Source of the DNA: Streptomyces albidus (ex Kaewkla and Franco 2022)
GTDB taxonomy: Bacteria > Actinomycetota > Actinomycetes > Streptomycetales > Streptomycetaceae
Length of the DNA: 42,999 nucleotides
Assembly: GCF_013870515.1 (NCBI RefSeq)
Contig: NZ_JACBXA010000026.1
Span: forward strand, 1-42,999
Direction: 5' to 3'
Shown: one piece after another, positions 8,691 to 16,552 of the stretch
How positions within the stretch are numbered: position 1 is the stretch's first letter
How the letters are laid out: every line of letters starts with the position of its first letter
Position numbers and translations under genes: made by a program
Notes under the pieces: generated by a model
The model's input: the letters and a program-made list of their open reading frames with translations, nothing else
The model's database searches: none
What the model was told of the DNA's origin: nothing

Positions 8691-9974
8691 TCAGGGCTTG
8701 AGGGCGTTCAGTTCCTTCTGCATGCTCTTGAGTGCCGCCTCGGAGCTCTTCTTTCCGGTCAACGCGGCGTACGCCTCGTCCTGGATGACCTTGGTGGAGT
8801 CTCCGTAACGCACCACGCGCGGCCTCGGCTCGGCGCCGACGATGGACTTCTTCAGCACCGGAAGCCACGGGAACTGGCCCGCCAGCTTCGGGTCGTCGTA
8901 CAGCTTCGTGAACACGGGCGCCTGCGATGCCTTGGTGAGCCTCATCCGCGCGCCCTCATCGCTGGTCATGTAGCGCATGAAGTCCAGCGCGGTGGCCTTG
9001 TTGCGGGCCGTGTTGGCCAGGGCGAGGTTGTGGCCGCCGAGGGAGGAGGCGCCGGTGCCCTTCTCACCCGGTATCGGGGCGACGCCGAACTTGTTGACGA
9101 CCTTGTTGGTCTTGGCCTTCGTGTTCGACACGGCGTACTGGTAGGGCCAGTTGCGGTAGAAGAGCAGCCTGCCCTTCTCGAAGGCCCGCCGCCCGGTCTC
9201 CTCCATCATCGTGATGCCGTTCTTGGGCATCGTGCCGTCGCGGAAGCCCTTGATCAGGTTGTCCAGACCGCGCTTGGCCTCGGGCGTGTCCAGGTGCGGA
9301 TTCCCCTTGGCGTCGGTGACCTGGCCGCCCGCGGAGTTCACAGCTTCGGAGAAGTTGACGGTCAGCCCCTCGTACTTCTCGAACTGGCCGCCGTAGCAGG
9401 ACATCCCGGGCTGCTTCTTCAGGACCTTGCCGCAGACCTCGCGCATCTCGTCCTGGGTCTTGGGCGGCTCCACATTCGCCTTCTCCAGCAGGTCCTTGCG
9501 GTAGTAGAGCAGGGCGCCGTCGGAGGTGTACGGCATGGCGAACCACTTGCCCCGGTAGGCGACCGTGCCGTTGATGGGCCCCAGCGTCTTGTCGAACGGG
9601 AAGGAGCTCTCCGGGATCTCGTCGATCCAGCGGTTCGCGGCGAACTCGGCGGTCCACACGGCGTCGAGGGAGAGCACCGTGTAGGTGTCCGTCTTCAGCT
9701 GCGCGTTCTGGATCATCTGCTGACGCTGCGCGTCGGCGTCCTCGGGCAGTTCGATGAAGGTGACCTTCTCGCCGGGGTTCCTGTCGTTCCACCTCTTGAT
9801 CAGCTTCGGAACCACTCCCGAGGTGTCCTTGCCGGCGACGTACGTGATGGGTCCGCGCTCCTTCGCGCTGACTCCGCTCTCGACGCTCGATGCGCCCAGG
9901 CCGCAGCCGCCGACGAGCGTGAGTGCGGCGGTGACGGCGGTGCATCGCAGCAGTCGTCGTTCGATGGCACTCAC
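8691..9974 (-). CDS. ABC sugar-binding lipoprotein (alpha-glucoside type)
   Basis: A 427-residue substrate-binding lipoprotein. The GTG start at 9974 has AGAGGAG upstream and gives a proper lipoprotein signal: basic ERRLLR, hydrophobic core, lipobox VGGC with Cys24. The frame continues upstream, but only as low-quality antisense sequence. The mature protein has the solute-binding type 1 pattern (ITYVAGKDTSGVVPKLIKRW, MPYTSDGALLYYRKDLLEKA, GGHNLALAN). The closest family by eye is the maltose/trehalose-type binders. The downstream permeases, divergent LacI regulator and alpha-glucosidase make an alpha-linked glucoside the likely ligand; the exact sugar is not determinable. Confidence 0.9.
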   Translation of the reverse strand: MSAIERRLLRCTAVTAALTLVGGCGLGASSVESGVSAKERGPITYVAGKDTSGVVPKLIKRWNDRNPGEKVTFIELPEDADAQRQQMIQNAQLKTDTYTVLSLDAVWTAEFAANRWIDEIPESSFPFDKTLGPINGTVAYRGKWFAMPYTSDGALLYYRKDLLEKANVEPPKTQDEMREVCGKVLKKQPGMSCYGGQFEKYEGLTVNFSEAVNSAGGQVTDAKGNPHLDTPEAKRGLDNLIKGFRDGTMPKNGITMMEETGRRAFEKGRLLFYRNWPYQYAVSNTKAKTNKVVNKFGVAPIPGEKGTGASSLGGHNLALANTARNKATALDFMRYMTSDEGARMRLTKASQAPVFTKLYDDPKLAGQFPWLPVLKKSIVGAEPRPRVVRYGDSTKVIQDEAYAALTGKKSSEAALKSMQKELNALKP

Positions 9975-9990
9975 ATGATCTCCTCTTGCC

Positions 9991-10030
9991 TGTGGCCTGC
10001 TGTGGGGTGTTGTGGTTCGCTGTGGTGCGC
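9991..10030. repeat. Four TGTGG repeats phased every 10 bp
   Basis: TGTGG begins at 9991, 10001, 10011 and 10021, a strict 10-bp period. In the leader mRNA of the sugar-binding protein this reads as CCACA repeated just upstream of the ribosome binding site. Confidence 0.75.
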
Positions 10031-10174
10031 TGCCACGCGCGCCGCAGAGGCAGCCTGGAGCCCCGCCGGCACCGATCGGCACATGACGGGCGATTCCGGA
10101 CCGCGGATGCGGACACATACGGACAGCCCACCGGTCCGAGCAGGCGCCCGATCCACGGCGGTTGGGAAACAGCG

Positions 10175-10225
10175 AGGTTAAATCGAGTGAGCAGGAGGAT
10201 GTTGCCCCTGAAGCGTCCGTGTCAA
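10175..10225 (-). promoter_or_regulatory. Promoter and operator-like site for the sugar-uptake operon
   Basis: On the minus strand TTGACA (10225-10220) is followed after 18 nt by CATCCT (10201-10196). Eight nt beyond the -10 box comes CTCGATTTAACCT (10187-10175), matching the motif at the divergent regulator promoter. The predicted leader is about 210 nt. Operator function is inferred from the paired layout. Confidence 0.6.
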
Positions 10226-10291
10226 GACCCCCGACACGAACCCGGCTTCCGGCCCTCCGTGGCGAGAAGTGATCGGCCGGTCGATAAGGCG

Positions 10292-10339
10292 TTGACAGGC
10301 GAGGAACACCAGGTGATGCTCGGCTAGCTCGATTTACCT
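10292..10339 (+). promoter_or_regulatory. Promoter and operator-like site for the lacI-family gene
   Basis: TTGACA (10292-10297), a 17-nt spacer and GATGCT (10315-10320) are followed after 7 nt by CTCGATTTACCT (10328-10339), which abuts the GGAGGGGG ribosome binding site. The same motif sits at the same place in the opposite promoter, suggesting joint repression by the LacI protein. Confidence 0.6.
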
Positions 10340-10350
10340 GGAGGGGGCCA

Positions 10351-11382
10351 ATGCCGTCGTCGCGCGTCACTCAGGCAGATGTCGCACGTCACGCGGGTGT
10401 GTCCCGTACGACGGTTTCGTTCGTGCTCTCCGGGCGCGAGGGAATGCGCATCTCGGGCGAGGCGCGGCAGCGGATCCTCGGCGCCGCACAGGAGTTGGGG
10501 TACCGCCCCAATCTCACGGCGCAGAGCCTGCGCACCCGGAAGACCTACACGATCGGGCTGGTCTCCGACAGCGTGGCCAGCACCCACTACGCGGGCGAGA
10601 TGATCCGGGGCGCCCTGGAAGCCGCGCTGGAGAAGGACCACCTGCTCTACTTCGCGGAGACCGGCGACGACCCCGCGGTGGAGGAGAAGCTGCTCCAGGG
10701 CATGCTCGACCGCCAGGTGGACGGAATGATCCACGCCGCCATGTCGACCCGCAGGTCACGTCCCGCGGGGCAGTCGGGCGGGCATCGGACGGTGCTGCTC
10801 AACTGCCTGGACGAATCGGGGGAGTTCGCCAGCGTCGTCCCGGACGAGTTCGCCGCCGGAGAGCAGGCCGTGCGACTGCTGCTCGAGGCCGGTCACCGGG
10901 ACGGCATCCACGTCGTCGGCGGTCACCACTTCACCCGCGGGAAGCCCGAGGGCGTGCACGCCGGGCACGAGCGGATGCGTGGCATCGAGGCGGCGACGGC
11001 CGCCGCGGGCGTGGAGCTCGCGGGAGTCGTCGAGTGCGACTGGTCGGAGCCTGAGCACGGTTACCGCGCGACGCGCTCGCTGCTGGGGGCCGATCCGGCA
11101 CCCACGGCCCTCATCTGCTGCAACGACCGGCTCGCCTTCGGCGCGTATCAGGCCCTGCGGGACGCCGGGTTGGACATCCCAGCCGATCTGTCCGTCGTCT
11201 CCTTCGACGACTCGGAGCTGGCCTCCTGGCTGCGGCCGGCCCTCACCTCCATCGCTCTCCCCCACCACGAACTCGGCCGGAGAGCCGTCTCGTTACTGTT
11301 GTCCGACGACTTGAGACCGGCGGTGCACCGGATTCCCATGCCCGTCCGCCGCCGGGAATCGATCTCGTCTCCGCGACGCTGA
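10351..11382 (+). CDS. LacI-family transcriptional regulator of the alpha-glucoside locus
   Basis: A 343-residue repressor with an N-terminal LacI helix-turn-helix (VTQADVARHAGVSRTTVSFVL, about 6-26), a hinge (YRPNLTAQSLRTRKT) and a periplasmic-binding-like effector domain (TALICCNDRLAFGAYQALRD, DLSVVSFDDSELASW). A strong GGAGGGGG ribosome binding site precedes the ATG. It is divergent from the sugar ABC operon and upstream of the alpha-glucosidase, so it most likely controls both in response to an incoming alpha-glucoside. Leu315 is encoded by TTA (11293-11295), which makes translation dependent on the rare bldA tRNA in Streptomyces. Confidence 0.92.
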   Translation: MPSSRVTQADVARHAGVSRTTVSFVLSGREGMRISGEARQRILGAAQELGYRPNLTAQSLRTRKTYTIGLVSDSVASTHYAGEMIRGALEAALEKDHLLYFAETGDDPAVEEKLLQGMLDRQVDGMIHAAMSTRRSRPAGQSGGHRTVLLNCLDESGEFASVVPDEFAAGEQAVRLLLEAGHRDGIHVVGGHHFTRGKPEGVHAGHERMRGIEAATAAAGVELAGVVECDWSEPEHGYRATRSLLGADPAPTALICCNDRLAFGAYQALRDAGLDIPADLSVVSFDDSELASWLRPALTSIALPHHELGRRAVSLLLSDDLRPAVHRIPMPVRRRESISSPRR

Positions 11383-11632
11383 CCATGTCCGGACGTACTC
11401 GGCCTACCCGGGGCCTGCCGCGCCGTCACGCCACCGCGATCAAGGCCCCCCGCGATCGAACCCCCCACACCCGACCGCCCATGACCCCGCACGCGCACGC
11501 CTGTGCGTTCGTGCCGCCCGTCTCCCGTACCCCGGGTCCGTGCGCCGACGGCAGCCGATAGCCCGGACAACCGAATACCGAGCTACCGCAACACCGACCG
11601 AAAGCACCCGCACCGCACTGCGAGGATTCATC

Positions 11633-13306
11633 GTGACCGACAGCACCGCACCGCACCGCCAGGACGGCCCCGACTGGTGGCGCCAGGCCGCCGTCTACCA
11701 GATCTACCCCCGCAGCTTCGCCGACGCCGACGGCGACGGCCTCGGCGACATAGCCGGCGCCGCCTCGCGGATGTCCTACCTCTCGGAGCTCGGCGTCGAC
11801 GCCGTCTGGCTCAGCCCGTTCTACCCCTCGGCGCTCGCCGACGGCGGCTACGACGTCGCCGACTACCGCAACGTCGACCCGCGGCTGGGCACCCTCGACG
11901 ACTTCGACGCGATGGTCGCCGAGGCGCACCGCTTCTCCATCAAGGTGATCGTCGACATCGTCCCCAACCACACCTCCGACGACCACGAGTGGTTCCAGGC
12001 GGCGCTGCGCGCGGGGCCGGGCTCACCGGAGCGCGAGCGCTACGTCTTCCGCCAGGGCAAGGGGCAGGACGGCGAACTCCCGCCCACGGACTGGCAGTCC
12101 ATGTTCGGCGGTCCCGCCTGGAGCAGGCTCCCCGACGGCTGGTGGTACCTGCACCTGTTCGCCCCCGAACAGCCCGACCTCAACTGGGACCACCCCGATG
12201 TGCACGCCGACTTCAAGAAGACCCTGCGCTTCTGGTCCGACCGGGGCGTCGACGGATTCCGCATCGACGTGGCCAACGCCCTGACCAAGGACCTCACGGA
12301 GCCGCTGCGCGACGTCGGCGGCATATCCATCGAGGAACAGATGGCGACGGTCGAGGACGGCCAGCATCCCTTCCTGGACCGCGACGAGGTGCACGAGATC
12401 TACCGGGAGTGGCGGGAGGTCTTCAACGAGTACGACCCGCCGCGCGTCGGCGTCGCCGAGGCCTGGGTGAAGAAGGAGCGCCTCGTGCGGTACGCGAGCC
12501 CCGAAGGCCTCGGCCAGGCGTTCAACTTCGACTACCTCAAGACGGGTTGGTCCGCTCCCGAACTGCGCTCCGTCATCGACGTCTCGCTGCGTACGGCCCG
12601 GGCCGCGGGCGCCTCGGCGACGTGGGTGCTCTCCAACCACGACGTCATCCGGCACGCCTCGCGCTTCGCGCTGGCCGAGGACGCCGACCCCGAGGCGTGG
12701 TTGCTCAGCGGCGGCACCCAGCCGGTGGCCGACCGCGAGCGCGGTCTGCGCCGGGCACGCGCGGCGACCATGCTGGAGCTGGCCCTGCCGGGGTCCGCGT
12801 ACATGTACCAGGGTGAGGAACTCGGCCTGCCGGAGGCAGCGGAGCTCGCCGAAGGGGACCTCCAGGACCCGGTGTGGGAGCGCAGTTCGCACACCCGCAA
12901 GGGCCGTGACGGCTGCCGCGTACCGCTTCCGTGGACGAGGGAGGGCGAGTCGTTCGGCTTCGGCGGGACTCCCTGGCTGCCTCAGCCCTCGTACTTCGGC
13001 GAGCTTTCCGTCGAGGCCCAGGAGGGCGACGAGACCTCGACGCTGGAGCTCTACCGCGAGGCGCTGCGGCTGCGGCACAAGCTCGTCGGCACGGACGAGT
13101 CCCTGGAGTGGATCGGTTCGCAGGAGACCGAAGAGGCGGGCGTGCTGCACTTCGTACGTCCCGACGGATGGCACTGCGTGACCAACTTCAGCTCGGAGAC
13201 CAAGCCTCTGCCTGCGGGTGAAGTGCTGCTCAGCAGCGGTCCGTTGGGCGATGAAGGGCTGCCCGGCGAGACGACGGTCTGGCTGCGGGACGGCGCCGAG
13301 GGCTGA
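11633..13306 (+). CDS. GH13 alpha-glucosidase
   Basis: A 557-residue cytoplasmic enzyme (no signal peptide) that should hydrolyse imported alpha-glucosides to glucose. GH13 motifs are intact: DIVPNHTSDDHEW, GFRIDVANAL with the nucleophile Asp212, GVAEAW with the acid/base Glu276, and SNHD with Asp337. QIYPRSF near the N-terminus is typical of oligo-1,6-/alpha-glucosidase subfamilies. The GTG at 11633 follows CGAGGA; the longer frame upstream is not protein-like. It lies 250 bp downstream of the LacI gene, possibly cotranscribed. Specificity (maltose, trehalulose, isomaltose) cannot be settled from motifs. Confidence 0.93.
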   Translation: MTDSTAPHRQDGPDWWRQAAVYQIYPRSFADADGDGLGDIAGAASRMSYLSELGVDAVWLSPFYPSALADGGYDVADYRNVDPRLGTLDDFDAMVAEAHRFSIKVIVDIVPNHTSDDHEWFQAALRAGPGSPERERYVFRQGKGQDGELPPTDWQSMFGGPAWSRLPDGWWYLHLFAPEQPDLNWDHPDVHADFKKTLRFWSDRGVDGFRIDVANALTKDLTEPLRDVGGISIEEQMATVEDGQHPFLDRDEVHEIYREWREVFNEYDPPRVGVAEAWVKKERLVRYASPEGLGQAFNFDYLKTGWSAPELRSVIDVSLRTARAAGASATWVLSNHDVIRHASRFALAEDADPEAWLLSGGTQPVADRERGLRRARAATMLELALPGSAYMYQGEELGLPEAAELAEGDLQDPVWERSSHTRKGRDGCRVPLPWTREGESFGFGGTPWLPQPSYFGELSVEAQEGDETSTLELYREALRLRHKLVGTDESLEWIGSQETEEAGVLHFVRPDGWHCVTNFSSETKPLPAGEVLLSSGPLGDEGLPGETTVWLRDGAEG

Positions 13307-13413
13307 CGTCCGACGCAGCCGTCGTCACAGCGGAGCCGGACGAACGGCACGACGGCACGGCCCGCGAGTCCCGGTGATCCGGGTGCCTCGGGGTGCCGTG
13401 CCGTTCTGCGTCT

Positions 13414-13437
13414 GCCTGCCCGTCCGGACGGGCAGGC
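13414..13437. terminator. Hairpin terminator between alpha-glucosidase and EamA genes
   Basis: A 24-bp perfect palindrome with half-site GCCTGCCCGTCC lies between two converging genes. A second stem (ACGGCACG with CGTGCCGT) brackets the upstream 60 bp. Confidence 0.7.
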
Positions 13438-13500
13438 CCGGTGGCCGATCGAGCAGACGGCCTCGCTGCTGTTCATGTGGCGCACCGGTTCCCGGGGACG

Positions 13501-14421
13501 TCACGGGGCGCGGGTGGAGACGACGACGGTGTTGGCGGTGACGATCGCGGCAATGGCCGACCAGGAGGCGGCATCGAGGTGCTGGCCCAGGAGGACGAGG
13601 CCGATCACCGCGGCGAAGACGGGGTTGACGCTCATGAACACGCCGAAGAGGTGCGGCGGCACCCGGCGCAGCGCCAGCAGGTCGGACACGAACGGCACGG
13701 CCGAGGAGAGCACCCCGGCTGCCAGCGCGCAGGCCAGCGCCGCCGGTGTGGGCGGGTGCTGCCAGAGCACCCATGCACCCACGGGCAGGTACAGGGCGCC
13801 GGAGACCAGCGCCGCGGCGGCCGATCCCTCCAGGCCGGGCAGCCAGGCGCCGACGGTGCGGTTGCACAGGATGTAGCAGCCCCAGCAGACCGCGGCCAGC
13901 AGGGCGAGGCCGATGCCCGGGTAGTCCGTGGAGGGTGTGGGGCGCGCGAGCACCGCCACTGCTCCCGCCGCCGCCAGGGCGGCGATGAGGTCTGTCCTGC
14001 GGCGAGAGCCGGCCAGGGCCACGGTCAGCGGGCCGAGGAATTCCAGCGTGACGGCCAGCCCGAGCCCGATCCGCTCGATCGCCGCGTACAGGGACAGGTT
14101 CATTCCGGCGAACACCAGCGCCAGCCCCAGCACCGGACGCCACTTCGCCGCGGTGAACTCTCGCAACCGCGGTCGGCCGACCGCCCCGAGCACGGCTGCT
14201 GCCACCCACTGGCGCACCGCCACCACACCGACCGGCCCGAGCACGGGGAAGGCGAGCGCCGCGAGCGCCGCTCCGCTCTGGTTGGACAGTCCGCTGCCCA
14301 GCATCAGCGCCATCCCGCCCCAGCGCTCCGCACGCGGGCCGGATCCGCGCACGTCCGCGGCGTGCGATGCGCCGGGATCGGCAGCGACGGGGACAGGGAC
14401 GGAGGGAGACGCAGGCTTCAT
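13501..14421 (-). CDS. EamA/DMT-superfamily transporter
   Basis: A 306-residue integral membrane protein with about ten hydrophobic helices in two EamA repeats, the first near residues 36-160 and the second near 172-300 (WGCYILCNRTVGAW; VPPHLFGVFMSVNPVFAAVIGLVLLGQ). Members of this superfamily export amino acids, threonine or homoserine analogues and other small metabolites; the substrate here is unknown. It is transcribed divergently from the LysR gene 68 bp away, a common arrangement in which the regulator controls the exporter. Confidence 0.88.
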   Translation of the reverse strand: MKPASPSVPVPVAADPGASHAADVRGSGPRAERWGGMALMLGSGLSNQSGAALAALAFPVLGPVGVVAVRQWVAAAVLGAVGRPRLREFTAAKWRPVLGLALVFAGMNLSLYAAIERIGLGLAVTLEFLGPLTVALAGSRRRTDLIAALAAAGAVAVLARPTPSTDYPGIGLALLAAVCWGCYILCNRTVGAWLPGLEGSAAAALVSGALYLPVGAWVLWQHPPTPAALACALAAGVLSSAVPFVSDLLALRRVPPHLFGVFMSVNPVFAAVIGLVLLGQHLDAASWSAIAAIVTANTVVVSTRAP

Positions 14422-14451
14422 GCCCCCACGATTGGACGCCGTCCGGCATAC

Positions 14452-14483
14452 GCAAAATGCAATCGCCGCCCCATCTATACGCT
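14452..14483. promoter_or_regulatory. Divergent EamA/LysR control region
   Basis: The 68-bp gap holds an inverted GCAAAATGC (14452-14460), a plausible LysR half-site pair, and a TACGCT -10-like box (14478-14483). The box would start transcription at or next to the LysR ATG, suggesting a leaderless mRNA. No convincing -35 box is visible. Confidence 0.4.
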
Positions 14484-14489
14484 GGACGC

Positions 14490-15362
14490 ATGGATGGAAC
14501 GGGCAAGACGGCCGGTGCCCTGGAGCTGAAACACCTGCGCTGCCTGGTCGCCATCATCGACAGCGGCAGCTTCACGGACGCCGCCCACGAACTCGGCGTC
14601 TCGCAGGCCGCCGTCTCACGGACCCTCACCGCTCTGGAAGGCGTCCTCGGGGTGCGGCTCCTGCACCGCACCAGCCGCTTCGTCGCCCCCACCACCGTGG
14701 GCGTTCAGGTGCTGGCCCGGGCACGCGTCCTGCTCGCCGGCGCCGACGACCTCGTCCGCGAAGCCACCACCGGACACAACCGCCTCCACATCGGCCACGC
14801 CTGGTCCGCTTTCGGCCGCCGCACCACCGAGTTCCAGCGCCGGTGGCACGAGCAGCACCCCGAGACCGAACTGCGTCTGATCCGCCACAACAGCCCCACC
14901 GGCGGTCTCGCCGAGGGGCGGTGCGACCTCGCCGTCGTCCGCGCCCCGCTCGACCTCACCTCCTGGTCCCACGCGCTGATCGGCTACGAGGCCCGCCACG
15001 TCGCTCTGGCCTCCGACGACCCCTGGGCCCGTCGCCGCAGCATCCGCCTGGACGAAGTCCTCGGGCGCACCCTGGCCATCGACCGCCGCACCGGGACCAC
15101 CACCCTGGACCTGTGTCCCCAAGACGAGAGGCCCGCCGTCGAGTACACCCACGACATCGACGACTGGCTCGCCGCCATCGCCACCGGCCGCTGCATCGGC
15201 GTCACCCCCCAGGCGACCGCCGCCCAGTACCGCCGCGACGGCATCACCTACCGGCCGCTGCGCGACGCCGACCCCGTCCCCGTCCACCTCATCTGGCGCA
15301 CGCACGACGCCCACCCGGCCACCCACACCGTCATCGCGCTGGCCACCGACCTCTACCGGTAG
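14490..15362 (+). CDS. LysR-family transcriptional regulator
   Basis: A 290-residue regulator with an N-terminal winged helix-turn-helix (ELKHLRCLVAIIDSGSFTDAAHELGVSQAAVSRTLTALE, about 12-50) and a LysR substrate-binding domain (LHIGHAWSAFGRRTTEFQ onward). The ATG at 14490 is chosen because the LysR domain begins right after it. There is no ribosome binding site, and a -10-like box sits 7 nt upstream, so the transcript may be leaderless. It is divergent from the EamA transporter and presumably regulates it; the co-inducer is unknown. Confidence 0.9.
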   Translation: MDGTGKTAGALELKHLRCLVAIIDSGSFTDAAHELGVSQAAVSRTLTALEGVLGVRLLHRTSRFVAPTTVGVQVLARARVLLAGADDLVREATTGHNRLHIGHAWSAFGRRTTEFQRRWHEQHPETELRLIRHNSPTGGLAEGRCDLAVVRAPLDLTSWSHALIGYEARHVALASDDPWARRRSIRLDEVLGRTLAIDRRTGTTTLDLCPQDERPAVEYTHDIDDWLAAIATGRCIGVTPQATAAQYRRDGITYRPLRDADPVPVHLIWRTHDAHPATHTVIALATDLYR

Positions 15363-15525
15363 AGCGGAGAGCATCGGCACGTCCGCCGGCCGGTCGTCTG
15401 CGGCGGCCTGACGGCCTCGCGTCGACATCGGTCCCGTCCCTGCTCCAACCGGCCTGCTTCAACTCGTCCGCGGCGTCAGCTGCTTGGGCCTCCCACTTCG
15501 GACGCCGCAGTCCGAATCGGGTCGC

Positions 15526-16020
15526 TCAGGAACCCTCGGTGTCGACGAAGAAGCTGTCGTGCTTGACGAGGAAGTCCTCGAGTTCCTTGCCGCCGCGCTG
15601 CGTCATCTCGGCGATCCGCTCGAAGTACTCCTCCCGCGGCGCACCGGGTGAGAAGAGGAGCAGCATGGACACCGGATCGTCCGAGGTGTTCTTGAACGCG
15701 TGCAGCCCGCCCACCGGCACGTACAGGAAGTCGCCCTGCCTCCCGGTGACCCAGCGCTCCCCGTCGAAGAGCTCCATCCGGCCGGAGAGGATGTAGAAGG
15801 ACTCCGAGATCGACCGGTGGAAGTGCGTGCTCGGCCCGGGCGACCTCGGCCCCATCTCGACCTTGTAGAGGCCGAATTCACCGCCGGTGCCCTCTCCGGT
15901 GGCCAGGTAGTGGGTGCGGTTGCCGGTCGACGACGTCAGTTCGGGTGCCGTGTCCGAGGACCTGAACACCGCGTTGATCTCACCGTTTTCACCGAGGTAG
16001 CGGGGCTCGGGATACGACAT
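15526..16020 (-). CDS. Single-domain cupin protein
   Basis: A 164-residue protein starting at an ATG with AAAGGAG 5 nt upstream; an in-frame extension further upstream is poor sequence. The cupin metal-site motifs are present: HFHRSISESFYILSG (two His and Glu) and GDFLYVPVGGLHAF (the last His), about residues 82-130. It is predicted to be a small cytosolic metal-binding beta-barrel. Cupins may act as dioxygenases, isomerases or storage domains; none can be assigned here. It lies back to back with the PadR operon. Confidence 0.85.
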   Translation of the reverse strand: MSYPEPRYLGENGEINAVFRSSDTAPELTSSTGNRTHYLATGEGTGGEFGLYKVEMGPRSPGPSTHFHRSISESFYILSGRMELFDGERWVTGRQGDFLYVPVGGLHAFKNTSDDPVSMLLLFSPGAPREEYFERIAEMTQRGGKELEDFLVKHDSFFVDTEGS

Positions 16021-16143
16021 GCCTGCTCCTTTCACGTCACTTCTGGCGATTGTTGCCCTCACGGACGTGGAGGGCATCGGGCCCGGGACCGGATGGCCGT
16101 ACGCCCGGAGGCCCACGTCTCGGGCGGGTGCCGGTGGGAGTCT

Positions 16144-16183
16144 CTAGTCGGAATATTGACTAGTCCTCGAAATCGTCTACTCT
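16144..16183 (+). promoter_or_regulatory. PadR-operon promoter with overlapping palindrome
   Basis: TTGACT (16156-16161), a 16-nt spacer and TACTCT (16178-16183) place the start of transcription at the GTG codon 16190. An inverted repeat CTAGTC-N8-GACTAG (16144-16163) overlaps the -35 box, a typical position for an autorepressor site. Confidence 0.65.
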
Positions 16184-16189
16184 CAACTC

Positions 16190-16552
16190 GTGAAGAGTGG
16201 AGCGATGAGCGAGGAACCCCCCGGCTGGCTGCGAGGGGTGATCGAGCTGGCGGCCACGGCCGTGCTCGCCGAGGGCGACAACCACGGATACGCGGTGGCG
16301 CAGCGCCTCGGCGAGGCCGGCTTCGGCCGGATGAAGGGCGGGGTGCTCTATCCCGTGCTGGCGAGGCTCGAATCCGAAGGGATCCTCGGCTCGACGTGGA
16401 CGGCGGGGGAGGGCGGGCCGGGCCGCAAGGTCTACTCGCTCACCGAGCACGGGGCGCGGTGGCTGGCCGCGCAGAGCACGCAGTGGAGCCGGTTCTCCGA
16501 ACGCATGGACCAGTTGCTGAGCAGGACCTTCGAAGAGGGGAACAGGGGATGA
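16190..16552 (+). CDS. PadR-family transcriptional regulator
   Basis: A 120-residue winged-helix regulator (GYAVAQRLGEAGFGRMKGGVLYPVLARLESEGIL, then VYSLTEHGARWLA). The promoter geometry points to a leaderless transcript beginning at the GTG of 16190. An ATG at 16205 after AGTGGAG is an alternative start that would shorten it by five residues. Its stop overlaps the ATG of the next gene (ATGA), giving a coupled PadR/membrane-protein pair. Such pairs are widespread: the PadR repressor controls the downstream membrane protein and itself. Confidence 0.92.
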   Translation: MKSGAMSEEPPGWLRGVIELAATAVLAEGDNHGYAVAQRLGEAGFGRMKGGVLYPVLARLESEGILGSTWTAGEGGPGRKVYSLTEHGARWLAAQSTQWSRFSERMDQLLSRTFEEGNRG

